Position numbers and translations under genes: made by a program. A model generated the notes under the pieces. That model made no database searches. It had not been told where the DNA came from and worked only from the letters and a program-made list of their open reading frames with translations. From Chelydra serpentina (lineage: Eukaryota; Chordata; Testudines; Chelydridae), in the NCBI GenBank assembly GCA_037349315.1, contig JBAIAC010000040.1:13038001-13102000 (forward strand): a DNA stretch of 64,000 bases, in the 5' to 3' direction. This document shows, piece after piece, positions 49,246-60,950 of this stretch (position 1 is the stretch's first letter; every line of letters begins with the position of its first letter).

Positions 49246-50681
49246 CTGGGATGGTGTAGGGAATAGATGGTTCTGAATCTTGGGAAACGCAATAAAGCCC
49301 TTGTATTTGCTGGGTGAGAGTTGAGCTGAGCTGTCAGCATGGCATGCGGGGGATTAGCGCGGCATCTCCCGTCACAAACCCTGGTAAGTGCATCCAGCTG
49401 TACACAGGCATCCGCGTGAGAGGAGCATGTGCCTGGCTGTCAGAGAGGGGCCGTATCAGCCCCCTCCATCTCAATACCCCAAGGGTTGAAAGCCGGATCC
49501 AAATTTGGCAACTAGCCCCTCTCTTTTTCTAGTGCCCTTAACGGAAACCCAGTCCTGGGAGTGTGTGAAAGCCAAATCCTGAGCTGGTGGTGCTAGCCCA
49601 TCTCTAGTGCTGTGGGATGAAGCGGTGAACATGCTTCAAGAAGGATTTTCCCCCCACTCCGCTGTGTTTTAAAACCCTGGGGGATCTGCACGCTGACGGT
49701 GCTCCCCATGCTAAACCCTTCTAGGCAGCAGTGGAATTTTATTCCCCCCCCCCCCCTCCCAACCCTCCTGAATGCTTAAAATTCTCTGTTTTATTTAATA
49801 AGTGTGTATAAAAATCCATCTCCCCAGCCCCTTATGCTGCCAGGTGTTTTGCTTTATGTGATCAGCGCTGGATAACCTCAGCAGTGTGAAGCGATCCAGA
49901 CTTGTCGGGCTGTTCGTACCAATCATTGAGAAGCCCGGCTTTGCTAGGAAGAGCGCTTTTTACTGAAAATGTCATCTTTTATTTAGCTCCCCCCCACCCA
50001 CCCCCAGTGAACCCCTGGCTCTTTTCAGGCCTGTTTAATTAGTAACCACTAAGCACACGACACATGTTCCTGCTTTCCTAGTAAGTGCCAGGTAGTTTGG
50101 CCGGGGAGGGGGATAGGTCTTTGTGCTGGGGAGGGGAGAGGGAAGATAGCTGCCCTTAGCTCCTTCCCCTTGCTGAGATGTAATGATCACATGTTCGTGA
50201 GAGGATGAATCCTAGAAAGGGCATCTCTCTCTGCTCCCCCTCGTGCTGTGCTAGGGCTGAGGTAATTGTACAGAATCCAACCGCCTGAAAAGTGAAAGAG
50301 AATTCAGTTGCTGCGGCGAGCAGCCGAAGGGCTCCTAAATGAATAAGCGCTGAGGACGAGGGGACTGCTAGGGTAGCATGAAGTAGGTGCTGGCGTCTGG
50401 ATTGTTTTCTGCAGCTCCTCTAAGGACTGTGCGTGCGTTCAACGTAGCCAGCCTTGCCCTTTGCCTGCAGTGTTGTGTTGCGGATCTGGGAGCTCTGCTG
50501 CTTTTAACCTTTTCTTTCCCCTGGCACCTTGGGCGGAGGGAGTGGTGGTTGAGTGTAGCGGCAGTTTAAAGAAACAAAACAGAAGGTTTTGAGCAGGGAG
50601 AAAAATGAAGCATGGGACTGAAATTCTGATTGGTGAAAGAAATAACTTCTCTTCCTATCCCCTCCCCCTTCTTCTTTGCAG

Positions 50682-50738
50682 AAAAAAGCAGAAGCGGCCC
50701 ACAGGATCCTGGAAGGACTGGGCCCCCAAGTGGAACTG
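50682..50738 (+). CDS. NCOR2: NCOR2 coding exon, 19 codons
   Basis: A short exon between acceptor TTCTTTGCAG and donor GTAAGT, phase 0 on both sides. It encodes KKAEAAHRILEGLGPQ followed by VEL. It continues directly from DENR of the previous exon. A before HRIL and L in RILEG are the NCOR2 states, while NCOR1 has E and F as I recall. The segment is a charged helix in the N-terminal repression region. Its small size makes it easy for gene finders to miss. Confidence 0.97.
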
Positions 50739-51459
50739 GTAAGTCTTGTCTCACAATATGGGGACTTGGAGGGCAGCCAACTTTGGAGAGGTCTTGGGAG
50801 GCCAGCGCGCCATCCTGTGTGGAAACCATAAGAAGGAAGTGTTCTGCTGGCCAGAATGTGTCAGTGGTGTGTACCAAAGGAGGAAGCAAGGCGGATAGGG
50901 GACACCCACACCCACCCACCCCCCTACCTTGTACCGCAGAGGAAGGTAGAATGGCGGGAGGGACACACACACAGCCTTAGCCTGCTTTTACCCCAAACGT
51001 GAGTGGTGGCTGACACTGCCATTGTGCTAATGTTTTCCTCCGCTGGTACTAGGCATTCAGCACTTGGGTGGCTGGTGAACATCAGGATGCCGTGTGCAGA
51101 CGATCTCATTGTGGGGCCCCCTCCCCAGCACAGTTGTAATAGGATCGCATGGGGGGGGGGGGCAGGAGAGGTGTCAGAAGAGCATGTTCCAGAAGTGCTT
51201 AGTTGTAGATCGGAATGACCTGTCAGCAGTAACTGTGTGACGTTGTAAGTCCCATTTCAGTCTCTCTCAGCTGCCTGCCGTACTTCTGGGAGCAGTGAAA
51301 ATTCAGTCATCATTATTCATGGTTGCTGTCAAATTTCAGCTGGCCCCTCCCCTCTACCCAACAAACCCTGCTCTATCTCCAGCAAGTGCACGTGACTGAT
51401 TCCTGAGCTGTAGGTGAAAACAGCTCATTGCGGGGCACTGTGCTGGGGCTTCCCAGGTA

Positions 51460-51580
51460 GGGTGACCAGATGTCCCGATTTTATAGGAACAGTCCCGATT
51501 TTTCGGTCTTTTTCTTATATAGGCTCCTATTACCCCCCCACCCCCCGTCCCGATTTTTCACACTTGCTGTCTGGTCACCC
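51460..51580. mobile_element. TA-flanked MITE, copy 2
   Basis: Termini GGGTGACCAGA and TCTGGTCACCC are bounded by TA at 51458-51459 and 51581-51582. It carries the same internal TCCCGATTTTATAGG and CCCGATTTTTCACAC blocks as the copy at 5503-5622. The length differs by one base. Confidence 0.75.
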
Positions 51581-53494
51581 TATTCCCAGGAGAACTCCCT
51601 CAACACTGTCTAAAGGGAGCAGTTGGGTGGGGGGAGGATTGAGGGTCCAGTCCTGTATTGCGCTGAGCACCCCTTGCAAGCTGCTGAGCACCCACTGACT
51701 GCAGCCTTACACAGAGAGCTACTTTTAGGTAAAGTGTGTGTTAGAATCTGCCAGGTGAATAGCCCTGGGGAGACGGGGATGGGGATGGGCGGGGGGGGGA
51801 GGGGAGGAGCTGTCCTTGCCAGTTTCAATTCAGAAGTGTTTGGGATAGCATGGTATTGTGTGTGTGTGTTTGTGTGTACGTACAGGAGGTGTCACAAGGA
51901 AGTTAATGATCCCCTGGTTCACGTCTCAGGGATCTAGTGCATAACTGTGTCTCCTTGTAGTCCCGAAGGAGTTAAACCCTTCAGAGTCTCTCTCTGCTCC
52001 TCAGGCTGGCTGTGTCGGAGCTTGGCGCTGGTCCTTTAAATGTGGTGTGTTTAAATACATAACTAAATGGCACGGTGTGGTATTTACTGAGGCAAAGCCT
52101 GTCTCTCTGTCCCAGCCTAATCACTGTCCGGTCTAGCCCCACTTCTGAGTGGGGCAGGGAAACCTGGCCTGTATGCACGTGCTGCAGAACAGGGCTTACG
52201 TTCTTTTTCCCATCCCCCACTCCCTGCCATGTTGTGATTAGCACAACAGGGCCCCAGCCACGACAAGGGCCCTCGAGAAGCTACTGGGACCCAAGAAATG
52301 ATGTTCATATGCAGCTACTCTTCTGTCTCCAAAAGGAAGCGACTCCTGGAAGGAGGACAGAGCTTTCCATGCCTGCCTTGCTTGGTATTCCTCCTCTTTA
52401 GGTCTGGTGATACAGGCCCATACAACAGTCCTAGGCGACCCTCGACCCTGAGAGTCTCTTGTGCAGCTCTCGGTCCCTTGGAGCCAGTTGCATGTGAAAG
52501 GGCTGCAGAATTTTCCTGAGTTCACTTGAAATACAGCTGTGAGAATTGCTCCTAGCTTCGCTGTGGGCATGGCAGTCTCACTAATATTTGTTCAAGAGCG
52601 CTCTGGTTACTATGTTCAAATAGAGGTGGTGGTGACAGATAAAGGTTTGCTTGATCAGGAGGCAGCTTGCCAGGTGGTGATTGCTCAAAGCAAGAGTTCA
52701 GGAGGAAATTGGTTAGTCAAAACTGAGAGAGGCAGGAGGTCATGCATGCATTAGCAAACCACGGATTGCGATCTGGGGCTGAGGGGAACATCCTGATAGC
52801 GTTAAGGTGTTAATGGCAGGGTTGAAGCTAGAGCTCCACCTCCTCAAGGTAGCGATTGTTTTTGAGTGGAGAGATTGAAACTTGTTTGATTTCTCTCTTG
52901 TTTCCAATCCGAGTGGGCAGACAGACTGGCAGTTTGAACGCCGCAGTGCATTGGGGCTTTCATTTGACTTCATTTCCAAAAGGGTGTCACACTAGCCAAG
53001 TCCCCCATAACAAATGTAACTCTCTTCTCGTTTTTCCAAGTGGACGTTCTCCAGAAGGATTAGGCTGTGCTCATCTTACCTTAGGGAAATGCTGATTTGG
53101 ATCTGTCACAGGTGCTTCTCTGCCCAATTAGGTATTTCCAAAATCTCTCTTTCTGTGGGCTTTTTATGGCCACAGGGAAAGACCAAGTTCGCTCAACCAG
53201 TGCGCAGTTAATTCTGAAGCATTTTACTGTTGGTGGCCACCGATGAGATTATTGTATTTCTTATGGATGGGGGATGTCTCTGTTTCATCGTGGGGACAGA
53301 ATTAGGAGTGATGTGGATATTGGGCAGATGAAAGTTTCTAGCCTATGAGCATATAATGACAAGTGATATGTTGAACTTGTTGTTGGGGTTTTAGAGTTCC
53401 ATATTTCTTAATGTTTGGGTTTCTTTTCAAGTGCTGAGTGGAATGTCATTAACTCAAAGCAACCTAAACTGTTAGCTAACAACAAATTTTTGTG

Positions 53495-53575
53495 GATGCA
53501 GTGTTGGTCCCAGGATACTAGAGAGACAAGATGGGTGAGGTAATAAAAGATATTCAATAGTGTCTCTCTAAAATT
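53495..53575. mobile_element. Penelope-like repeat fragment
   Basis: The words GTGTTGGTCCCAGGATACTA and GAGAGACAAGATGGGTGAGG match the outer half of the element at 4334-4462. The hammerhead-like half is missing. Confidence 0.45.
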
Positions 53576-54639
53576 TCCTTGTGGCAGTATAAGAAAAAGC
53601 AGCAGAAGTTGGTGACATTAATCAAACTGATGTATTTGCAAGGTTGTGTGTGCATAAGAATAGATCATAACCCATAAGCAGCCGAACCAACCATTGCTCC
53701 CTCCCCTTCCACCAGGAACTGGTGTTTACATGACCCACCAAACCCCTGTCGGTTCAATCTCTGTTTACCCAATCACACTGAAGAAAGGCATTTTCATTTA
53801 TCAGTATGTTTTCTCGCCCTTCGTTCCAGACCCCTTTCAGGAGCTCACGGCAGAAATGCGCCGTAAAGTCGCTCCAGCATTCCTGCAAAGAGAGCCCCTC
53901 CAGTGCGATTGTTGATCAGGAGGAACGTGCTGAGGTGATGCGACAGCGTCGCAGCTTGGGTTTTTCTCTTCCCAGCGCAGGAATTGATTCTAAGGGTGGA
54001 CTTACCCTCTTGAAGTTACCTGGACTTAGTAGGACAGATGCTTGTTTCCCCTGCAGCTTTCCAAACTCAAATTAGTCAGGAGGCTCTTTGCCTGCACTTC
54101 AACAAGCAGATTTGGGTGGGTTAGTGTTAGAAATGTGCACTGGGGAAGGGAAGCTGCTGTTCACCTGACTGGGTCATACCTGTCTTGTCTTGTATGCCAT
54201 TGCTTTGCCAGTGGGGGTTGCCACAGCATCCTTGTAGCACGTACGTTGCCTGCGATACAGTTGTAGTCTGTTGCACTTCTGCCTCATGACGCAGACCACC
54301 AGTACTGCCACCAGCTTCAATGAACTTCATTCGATTTGGGGTCTGACTGCTTTCCATGTCCTTACCATGGAGAACTGTGACGTGAGCCTGATGTCTTCCA
54401 TAGCACAGGTGCAGTCGGCATGTTAGCGCCGAGATGCTACAGTGGTGGGCACATTTGAGAGTATGGAGTCTGATCCTCTGGCTATCTCCTGCTTGCTGAT
54501 CTACATGGATTATTACTCTTCAATTTTACAAAATGTTTGTGTCCTTGTCCTCCTGGTGATATAATATGGGAGTTGTGTTGACTGTGCCATGTAATTACAG
54601 AGCGGAATGGGGAGGTCAACCTTTAAAAGAAGGGACAGG

Positions 54640-55405
54640 AACATAAGAATGGCCATTCTGGGTCAGACCAATGGTCCATCTGTCCCACTACCCTGCTTGT
54701 TACAGTGGCCAGTGCCAGATGCTTCTGGCCTTTTGAGGTTTCGGGACAGGCAGAGCGTGAGGTGGTGTCAGTGACCATCTTGGCTAATAGCCAGTGACGG
54801 ACCCGTCCTCCATGAACTTATCTAGGTTTTTTTTTTTGAACCCAGTTCTACTTTTGGCCTTCACAATATCCCATGGCAAGGAGTTCCACAGGTTGACTGT
54901 GCATTGCGTGAAGAAGTACTTCCTTTTGTTTGCTTACACCTGCTGCCTATTAATTTCATTGGGTGACCCATAGTTCTTGTGTCATGTGACCAGGTAAATA
55001 ACACTTCCCTATTCACTTTCTCCACACCGTTCATGAGTTTATAGACTGCTGTCACATCCTCCCTTAGCTGTCTCTTTTCTAAGATGAACAGTCCCAGTCT
55101 TTTTAATCTTTCCTTGTATGGAAGCTGTTCCATACCCCTAATCATTTTTGTTGCCCTTCTCTACACCTTTTCCAATTTTAATGCATCTATTTTGAGATGG
55201 TGTAACCCTGAACTGCACAATGTATTCAAGGCGGGGGCATACCACGGATTTATATAATGGCATTATGATAGTTTCTGTTTTATTTATCTATCCCTTTCCT
55301 AACGGTTCCTAACAGTCTGTTAGGTGTTTTGACTACCGCTGCACATGGAGTGGATGTTTTCAGAGAACTCTCCACAATGACTCCAAGATCTTTCTCTTAG
55401 TTTTT
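54640..55405 (-). mobile_element. CR1 LINE, 3' part
   Basis: The minus strand runs from a CTTGGAGTCATTGTGG block of late ORF2 to the terminal GGCCATTCTTATGTTCC at 54640, a CR1 3' end. It belongs to a different CR1 subfamily from the + strand copy at 9541, judging by the different tail. The 5' part with the reverse transcriptase is lost. Confidence 0.8.
54861..55145 (-). pseudogene. CR1 ORF2 C-terminal remnant
   Basis: This 94-codon open stretch encodes MIRGMEQLPYKERLKRLGLF, ILEKRQLREDVTAVYKLMNG and a degraded remainder, matching the region just after the CR1 reverse transcriptase (compare [20 protein letters not shown] in the other copy). The upstream RT frames are broken or absent. Not functional. 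Confidence 0.7.
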
Positions 55406-56395
55406 GTGTTTTTTGCTAGTTGTTCTTCAGTTCTCTCTTGGCCTGCCTTATTATACGTTTACACTTAACTTGCCGGAGTTTATGCTCCTTTCTTTTTTTA
55501 AAGGATGCCCTTTTGCCTCTGAACTGCCTCTTTTATTCTGCTGTTTAGCTATGGTGGGTTTTTTATGGTCGTCTTAGTGTTGGGTTTGTTTTTTGTTTTT
55601 TTTGACGTATATGTTTAGTAAAGAGTCTGCATCTTTGAAAAACAAGCTTCTAGGACAGACAGTAGTAGTAGTATCCTACTATAGACTGAAAAAGTCCATT
55701 AGGTGGATGTGGCAGGATCTTAGATGGTGAAAAATGGTTGAGAGAGAGCGAGACTGAACCGGTAGAACGGCCATTAGCCCAAGCCTTTCAAAGGCTGTGG
55801 GATGGGGAAGCTGATAAACACAGGCCAAGCCAGTCCTTTATCTCTTTGTCACGGCTCTTTTCGTTGGTTTAACGTGAAACAGAATTACAGTCAACCCGCA
55901 GTTTAACCTCCATTACCATGGAGAGTGAACATGGCTGGTTTGTATTTAACCATGTTCAGAACCTAGACTTCGACCGTAAGCCGTCCATCACGCGCGCTCC
56001 TGGCTGTTTGGCCACGCTTTGCCACAGGTGTTAAATCGCTCACAGATGCTTTAGTGAAAGTTTATGGATCAATTACCTGCACGGTTGGCTGGCGTTCCTG
56101 TGGTTAGACAGAGATTGTGTTCATCAGTTGCTGTTTGTGGCTGGGTGATGGTTGGCTTTATTAACGCGGCGTGGGGTGTGCTCACAGGCCCTTCTCTCTT
56201 GAATTAGGCCGGTGACTAGACATGTTGATTTGGTTTTGATCCTGAATTCACGGTCGTCTCTTTTGGTACTCGGGCTGCGTCCTGGTGCCATTCCCCAGCA
56301 ATCTCTGTTGCACTAGTGGCTCTCCCTGTTTCCCCTTCACGTCCTCTCGGCTGCCCGCTGGGGTACCAGCTGGTTTGTACCTGGTGTAAAACTGA

Positions 56396-56418
56396 TTTTT
56401 TTTTTTTTTTTTTTTTTT
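56396..56418. repeat. poly-T run
   Basis: At least twenty-three consecutive T residues followed by AATTAAAAAAAG. It may be the A-tail of a lost minus-strand retroelement. Confidence 0.8.
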
Positions 56419-57904
56419 AATTAAAAAAAGTTCGTGCCAGCGTTTCTGTTTCTTCCCACTTGGCCGGTGTAATTTAGCCCCCTGGCTGAGATCTCCCCCC
56501 ACCCCCCCATGCAGAAAGAAGTATCCTGTGTAGTGCATCATATGCCGTGGTGTAGAAAGCACAGAACAGCTGCTCTTTTAACAAGACCAGTCCAGAGCAG
56601 AGAGGCCTGCCCTGTGGGACAGGGCTTGGCACAGCCCTCCAAGTGGGGCAGGAAGGCAAGCAACAAAGGAAAATGTAAAAAACAAAACTTGATCTGGGAA
56701 GGGTGGTAACTGTGTTATGGTGCCGTCCTGATTTACACCAGCCAGCTGTGTTCTCTGCAAATGCCACCACCCTCCACTGCTCTCTTACGATCTCCCAGGG
56801 GAACGTTTTGCGTCCTCTCCTGGCTTCTTCATCTCAGACTTGTCCCCAGGGCCTTTTGTCTTTATAATTCCCAATGGATACAAGGGCTCTCTTTCCCAGA
56901 GTCACCTATTCCCAGCCAGTAAAAGCTCCATGTCTCACTGCTGATCCTTTCCGGTGGCTGTGGGCTAGGCGAGATGCCCCGAGCAAGGGTGAGGGCTAAG
57001 GAGCAGGGTCAGAGAGGCGTGAAAGTGCTGGGAGCTGTTCCCGCCACTCAAGGCTAATCGCGGCTGCCGGGTGCAGGAGGCTGGATGTCTTGACCTGTGT
57101 CTCATTGTCAGCTGCTCTTGTCTTAAAAAATGGATATTCGAGGCCTACTCCGATTGGTGCTGAGCACCCAAAAATCCCAGGAAAGTCCGACTTAACCCTG
57201 AAACGGGGAGGAGTTTGTCATCGCGTTCCTTATTTTTGGCATTTCAGCCAAGTCCTAAAAGCCCAGCATTACACTGGGGTGGGGCTGTGCTGCTGAGACA
57301 ACTCGGGGGCACAGGGTGCTGAGGTCTGGCAGCTGCTGGTGCTCTGGGCAGAAGTTGAAGGATTTTTTGATACGTTCTTGGTCCCATCGGGAGTTTGGCC
57401 TGAGCTGATCCGGCGGAAGGAAATGCCGGGAAGAGGCCAGCTGGATCGATTGCTTTAAGGCGGAGATGCGCATCAGCCAAAAATCCTGACTCTCACCTCT
57501 CCGAAACTTTGGGGAAGTGGGAATCCAGACCTGGACTGGACAGCTTGGGCCCAGCTCTGGTCAAAGCCAGAAAGCGACCGCTGGGGTGTGTTGTGACCAA
57601 AGCTTTGTGATAAATGTGTTCCATGCCCCTAAGCCAGGGCTTTCATCGTCTCAGAAAGGTTTACCCATGTCCCTGATCTGGGAAAGGACCACGCGTGCCT
57701 ATGCTTTACTCACTAGTGCGTAGTTACCCTAGGTTAGGCCTCGGGCGCGGCCATGAATAGCCATGGTGCCACTTGGGTGAATCCCCTGTCTCTGGATGAC
57801 AGGTGGCAGTGCTTGACGTGACCACTAATCCCGAAGGCATAGGATTTAGTGTCTGATTACACGTCACTCTTCAAGAGCTCCTTCCCTCCCAGAATCTCAG
57901 GTCA

Positions 57905-58060
57905 CCCTCTGCAGGAGGTGGCATGTCCTCATCCCGCCGAGAGGGAAACCGAGGCACAGCGGTTCAGCGACTTGCCCGAGGTTGCAGAGTGAGTGTGTGA
58001 GAGCCAGGAATAGGACCGAGATCTCCTGACTCACCACTGCGTGTTCTGATCACTAGGCAG
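57905..58060 (-). mobile_element. tRNA-derived SINE, head and body
   Basis: The + strand reads AGAGGGAAACCGAGGCACAG, CGACTTGCCCGAGGTTGCAG and GATCTCCTGACTCACCACTG, i.e. body then head in reverse. Its head abuts the head of the next SINE. Confidence 0.65.
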
Positions 58061-58064
58061 TGCA

Positions 58065-58285
58065 AGGATGGGTGGCCCAGTGGGTAGGGCTGTAGCTTGG
58101 GACTTGACACCTGGGTTCGGTTCCCTTTTCTGGCGCCGATTTCCTGTGTGACCCTGGATTGAGTCACTTGGTGTCTGTGTGCATCAGTTCCCCATTGGTA
58201 GCACGGGGAGAACAGCACTGTCCTGCCTCCCACGGGTGTTGTGAGGGTAAGTACATTAAAGATTGACGTGCCCCGATCCAATGGT
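58065..58285 (+). mobile_element. tRNA-derived SINE
   Basis: The head contains GTGGCCCAGTGGGTAGGGC and B-box-like GGGTTCGGTTCCC, followed by TGTGTGACCCTGGATTGAGT and a tail with GGGTGTTGTGAGGGTAAGTA. Together with the previous SINE it forms a head-to-head pair with a gap of only a few bases. Confidence 0.7.
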
Positions 58286-58892
58286 GGCAGCGCCCAGCCA
58301 GACCGGATCCGAATGCAGTTGGAACCACGAGGGCTCTGTCTTTCTCTTGAGTGGCACCAGCATCTGACCCGCCCCGTGGCTGGCTCCCTCGGCGGCTAAG
58401 GCGGCTTTCCTTGAGTAGACATAACAATTTGCAGCACACAGACTGTTTCTCCCCCGCCCCCTTCTCCTATCCTCCCCCGTGTCATATGTTCCAAGGTGCA
58501 CTGCATTTTCAGTAAGTGAATAACACTCCGCTCCCCCCCCCCCCCCGTTCCTGCGCTGTGCTGCATGCTGTTTATATGGATTACAGAGCAAATTGTTTGT
58601 TCTTAGCCAGCTCAGTTGAGTGCTGCCTGCCTCCCCCAGGCTGATCTTGGCTGCACAGTGACTCAAGCGCATTGCTGTGTGTTGGGGAAGAAGCAGCAGT
58701 ATTAAAGGAGAGGAATGGAATGGGGCAGGGGGACAGTGAGAGATGGCACTGAGCCCAGAGCAGGATGGACTACGCTGGCATATCTCTCTAGGAGCTGAAA
58801 GTCCACGCTGATACAGTAGCATTTCTGACAGGTTGAAGTTTCTAAATGTCAGACTGTACCATTTATGCCTTCATTTCTCTTATTTATTTCAG

Positions 58893-58945
58893 CCATTATA
58901 CAACCAGCCTTCAGACACCAGGCAGTACCATGAAAACATTAAAAT
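58893..58945 (+). CDS. NCOR2: NCOR2 coding exon, 17 codons plus 2 nt
   Basis: The acceptor is TTTATTTCAG and the donor GTAAGT. The exon enters in phase 0 and leaves in phase 2, ending AT of an isoleucine codon (ATH) that the next exon must complete. It encodes PLYNQPSDTRQYHENIK. The R after SDT fits NCOR2 (K in NCOR1, from memory). This follows GPQVEL of the previous exon and leads toward the helical region before the deacetylase-activating domain. The next exon, expected to start NQAMRKK, is not in the window. Confidence 0.96.
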
Positions 58946-59939
58946 GTAAGTATGTGGCAATAAAGTCTATTTGAAATGTCAGGTTATGCATTAGGCTGGA
59001 GCAGAAGAGATGCAAGCCTGCCCCCAGATCCCATTTCCCATTAAGGCTGAAAAGAAATAGCGTGTACCCTTTTAGCGATATTGTGTTGCTGCCATCGGTG
59101 CCCGGAGCATCGAAACGTCTGAACAAGTACATCAGTCAGGGACAGCCGAGTTTGCGGGATGGCAAAGGTACCGTTTGATTTGTGTGGCGAGGAGTGGGGT
59201 GGGGGGGAAACGCGGCTATCTGCGGGGGGAGGGAGTTTTAAATGAGTTGGTTAGATGGCTTGGTGCATTTTATATACGGGAGAATGTATTTTAAAAAGGG
59301 ATGAATGGAGGCAGAAATTGGAAGCCCAGGTGGCGTCAGCGGCTGCTCGGAACCTCTTTGGCCAGCTGAGGAAAGCTGCTGGGGCGTTCCAAAAGGTGCG
59401 CCGGGAGGAAACGGATAATCTGCAAGCAATATTTGTAACCCGTGCTCTGCTGCTTAGCCGTTGCAAAGGGGGGGAGAGAATGTGTAAGGCTAGTCCCTAA
59501 GAAAAGCCACTGTTCACCCTGCTTCCCTCAGGTTTGTAATAGGACCCAGGAGAGGACTGGGAAGAGCTTCAGATCAAATTTACAAAAGTAAGAGATCAGC
59601 TCAGATCCTCTTGAATTGATGGCAGAGTTGCACCCTCAGATGAGCAAGAGTGGCTGAAACTTGGCAGAATTAGGGAGAGGAAAAGGAAGATGTATCTCTA
59701 CCGAGCACCGTGCCAAAGTATTTTATGTAGCTTTTCAAGAGCTTGCACTCCTTAGTCACCGTTCTAACCTTCCCGGGTTGTTGAGTCTGACTGTGTGGAC
59801 TCTTATCTGAGCTCCGCTGTCTGATTGACAGCCTCGAGTCCAGGTATATTTCAGAATGAAATGCAAGCACAGTTTTGTTTGACACATGCTGTCGTATGAA
59901 ATTAACTGTCAGCATTTTTGAATGTGTTTTCGGGAAGGA

Positions 59940-60300
59940 CAGATGGAAGTGAAAAGTTGGACATTTACTTTAAAGTGCCTTTTCCGTCAATAAGGCTGTA
60001 ATTGAATATTTAATAACTGATTTATTACAAAGATATTTATCAAGGTTTAATAATCTTGTAGTCAGTTACTTACCTTTTTAAACCTCAATAGATGATTTGA
60101 TTAAACAATTGATATTTAGTGACTACAGTGAGATAGATTGAATATAATAAACTTCTAGGTTTATTATAAATTTAAAAAGTTCACATGTGGTCCAACAGTT
60201 CTTGTCTGGGTTGAGTCTAGACAGATGATTACTTTCAAATCACCCAGTTGTGCCTACATGGGATACACCTATTCTAGTACCGAGCATACCAGCCATTTCC
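59940..60300. promoter_or_regulatory. candidate AT-rich conserved non-coding block
   Basis: A stretch rich in ATTA, TTTAATAA and TTGATATTTA words with no repeat signature and no ORF. Clustered homeodomain and forkhead-like cores are typical of vertebrate conserved enhancers. This rests on composition only. Confidence 0.25.
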
Positions 60301-60479
60301 TAATATTCTGCGGCTTTCAGTGGAATGTTAATAGACGCCAGGCAAGTTGAAGTGAAGGAGTTATAATACAGCATCTTTCTTATTACAGGATTCAGGACGT
60401 AGTTAAATGTGTTATGAACTGACCTGATTTGTAGGCATTTAACTGGTGTTCGTCTCTGTGGTATCCATAAAGGGAAAGG

Positions 60480-60790
60480 ATTGTCCAGTGGGGAAAAAGG
60501 TAGTCTGGGAATCAGGTTCAAGTCCCTTTTCCATCACAGACTTCCTGTGTGACCTTAGGCAACTCACTTAAGATAAAATGTCCAAAAGCCCTTAAGTGGT
60601 TTAGGAGCCGAGGTCCCATTGAGTTTTCGCCTTTCTGTGCCTCAGCTCTCCATCTGTGAAATGGGATGATAGCCCTGCCCTGCCTTACAGGGATGCTGGG
60701 AGGATCAATACATTAAATTCTGTGAGGTGCTCAGACTCTCTGGGAACGGGGCCATACAAGTGCCCTAGATAGAGAGTAGCAGAATGCCTC
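60480..60790 (+). mobile_element. tRNA-derived SINE with nested foldback fragment
   Basis: The head and body (GGGAATCAGGTTCAAGTCCC, TGTGTGACCTTAGGCAACTC) are interrupted at about 60568-60626 by a block with CCAAAAGCCCTTAAGTGGTT and TAGGAGCCGAGGTCCCATTG, which resembles the foldback repeat at 4906. The SINE then resumes with CTGTGCCTCAGCTCTCCATC. Confidence 0.6.
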
Positions 60791-60819
60791 ACAGGCATTA
60801 ACAATTGAAGCACCCCCCA

Positions 60820-60950
60820 TGGGATAGGAAAATATCTCTCTTTCGCAGGTGGGGAAATTGAGGCACAGAAATTAATTGCCTGAGGTCAGATTGCAAGTCG
60901 GTGGCAACTCAGGACCAGAACTCATGTTTCTTAACCAACAAATAATCCTT
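60820..60950 (-). mobile_element. tRNA-derived SINE fragment
   Basis: The + strand shows GTGGGGAAATTGAGGCACAG, TGCCTGAGGTCAGATTGCAA and GGACCAGAACTCATGTTTCT, the body and head in reverse. It faces the previous SINE tail to tail. Confidence 0.55.

Larger units (their letters stand above)
31805..50681 (+). other. NCOR2: NCOR2 intron between second and third visible exons
   Basis: This is 18,877 bp, from donor GTAAGT to acceptor TTTGCAG, in phase 0. It contains two double-hairpin MITEs, one smaller GGG-ended MITE, the foldback hAT element, a CR1 tail and a SINE. Nothing nameable was seen in 31811-34355, 34665-37049, 37247-38283, 38308-39989, 41742-45172, 45466-46854, 47231-48639 and 48901-50681 apart from short homopolymers (poly-C near 49744-49757) and a weak inverted repeat at 49145-49245. 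Confidence 0.85.
50739..58892 (+). other. NCOR2: NCOR2 intron between third and fourth visible exons
   Basis: This is 8,154 bp, donor GTAAGT to acceptor TTTATTTCAG, in phase 0. It holds a TA-flanked MITE, a Penelope-like fragment, a minus-strand CR1, a poly-T run and a head-to-head SINE pair. Nothing nameable was seen in 50745-51457, 51583-53494, 53576-54639, 55406-57904 and 58286-58880 beyond (GT)n near 51858-51880 and poly-C near 58532-58547. Confidence 0.85.

Noticed and set aside
59255..59500. Charged ORF considered as the next NCOR2 exon
   Set aside because: Its sequence does not match the expected SMRT continuation beginning NQAMRKK and no suitable acceptor in the right phase precedes it.
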